Part shown: positions 63,389 through 64,000 of the stretch, in pieces
Layout: every line of letters begins with the position of its first letter
How positions within the stretch are numbered: position 1 is the first letter of the stretch
Source of the DNA: UBA6055 sp965203755
GTDB taxonomy: Bacteria; Chloroflexota; Anaerolineae; Aggregatilineales; Phototrophicaceae
Length of the DNA stretch: 64,000 nt
Reading direction: 5' to 3'
NCBI GenBank assembly: GCA_965203755.1
Contig: OZ241910.1
Span: forward strand, 1,426,001-1,490,000
Position numbers and translations under genes: made by a program
The notes under the pieces: model-generated
Seen by the model: the letters and a program-made list of their open reading frames with translations, nothing else
Database searches by the model: none
What the model was told of the DNA's origin: nothing

Positions 63389-64000
63389 CTAATAGGGCGC
63401 AATCACCGCTTGAGGATTGTCAATCCGGCTGTTGTCAACGATGACGAAGCGCGTCGAATCGGCGGGTTCAAGCGTCCAGGTGACCTCGTGCCGGCTGCCG
63501 CCCAAACTCACATGATGCGCTTCGGCAATAATAAAATACTCGGCCGCGCGGTGTCCGGTCTGCGATTCGGTGATGCGAATCCGGTTGAACAAGCTCAAGC
63601 CCAGCGCCGCGTTCTGATGATCACGGGCATTAAGCGTCAGCGTGCGGACTGTGCCTGAAGGATGTCGGCGCCGGGCAACCTCGTAAGTGGCGAAAGCCTG
63701 CGCGGTTTCGATGTCCGACAGCGCCGGCAGGTCAAGCGACATCTGCTTGGGGCCATAAAGGGCTATGCTCTCGCCATCCGAGACGACGATTTCCAGTGGG
63801 GCGCAGCGATAAAGCGGCTTGCCGATGACCCGCAGTCTGGTGAGATAAACATCCTGCGGCGTCATGTTGTGGACGCGCAGCTGCGCCGATGTCAGCCCAA
63901 TATCGACAATTTCGACCGCTGCCTGTTCTCGGATGGCGGGCCCGCTTCCATCCGGCCGGCTGTGAAAACTGGCATCCAGCCGCTCCAGTTCAAGCAGCCC
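63389..64000 (-). CDS. Phage tail or baseplate-hub-like protein, partial
   Basis: The minus-strand frame is open to the right edge, so about 203 C-terminal residues are visible. Beta-rich segments with LYGPKQMSLDLPAL, FATYEVARRRH, LFNRIRITESQTGH and HEVTWTLEPA resemble the late barrel of tail-hub proteins, in which an ITE-like strand sets the position of the last domain. The call is by pattern only. It may belong to a phage-like element continuing beyond the window; its link with the lone portal gene at 9335 is unproven. Confidence 0.45.
   Translation of the reverse strand, partial: GLLELERLDASFHSRPDGSGPAIREQAAVEIVDIGLTSAQLRVHNMTPQDVYLTRLRVIGKPLYRCAPLEIVVSDGESIALYGPKQMSLDLPALSDIETAQAFATYEVARRRHPSGTVRTLTLNARDHQNAALGLSLFNRIRITESQTGHRAAEYFIIAEAHHVSLGGSRHEVTWTLEPADSTRFVIVDNSRIDNPQAVIAPY

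Overview
The window looks like an interior piece of a moderately GC-rich bacterial chromosome with compact, mostly short operons. Branched-chain-amino-acid-type binding proteins, FHA and TPR proteins, several GT39/YfhO-type membrane proteins, a DhnA-type class I aldolase and many PLP and catabolic enzymes suggest a Chloroflexota (Anaerolineae-like) heterotroph. That placement is inference from gene style; no rRNA or marker gene is present to prove it.

Layout. 1-5.5 kb: housekeeping genes for class I aldolase, PriA and SthA. 5.5-10.5 kb: accessory genes, namely a methyltransferase-nuclease fusion, a proteasome-like Ntn hydrolase coupled to a small protein, a DUF2335 membrane protein and a lone HK97-type phage portal gene. 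10.7-18.0 kb: an orphan ABC binding protein, FHA, M23, GT2, TIM-barrel, TPR, HAD and DUF1330 genes. 18.1-21.9 kb: a selenocysteine tRNA gene followed at once by a restriction-modification pair and a DUF262 protein. 22-28.6 kb: membrane glycosyltransferase-like genes and a phosphoesterase. 28.6-29.8 kb: a cysteine synthase gene behind a five-cysteine leader peptide and a terminator-like hairpin. 29.8-42.3 kb: mixed metabolism and RNA-processing genes (cupin, MogA, kynureninase-like, nucleoside hydrolase, second ABC binding protein, ThpR, HpcH aldolase, TrmH, EEP nuclease, isochorismatase, GT2 and YfhO).

42.5-61.9 kb: sixteen recognisable genes, all on the minus strand, forming a long catabolic region: two MmgE/PrpD proteins, a DegT aminotransferase, part of a dipeptide-type ABC importer (binding protein and two permeases, no ATPase), an enolase-superfamily enzyme, a creatinase-like M24 protein, an ornithine-cyclodeaminase homologue, two aspartoacylase-family proteins, an S9 peptidase, an Ldh-type dehydrogenase, an SDR and two class I aminotransferases. 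The M24/OCD/deacylase trio resembles ectoine-utilisation gene sets. In two places an apparently intact enzyme sits beside a paralogue lacking its catalytic residues. A consensus sigma-70 promoter and palindromes lie at the head of this region, divergent from an MFS transporter gene. The window ends in a partial phage-tail-like gene.

Most notable signals: the poly-cysteine attenuator (28.62-28.90 kb), the intact/degenerate enzyme pairs (53.6-55.7 and 59.6-61.9 kb), tRNA-Sec beside a defence-type island, and a probable leaderless mRNA at 22.65 kb.
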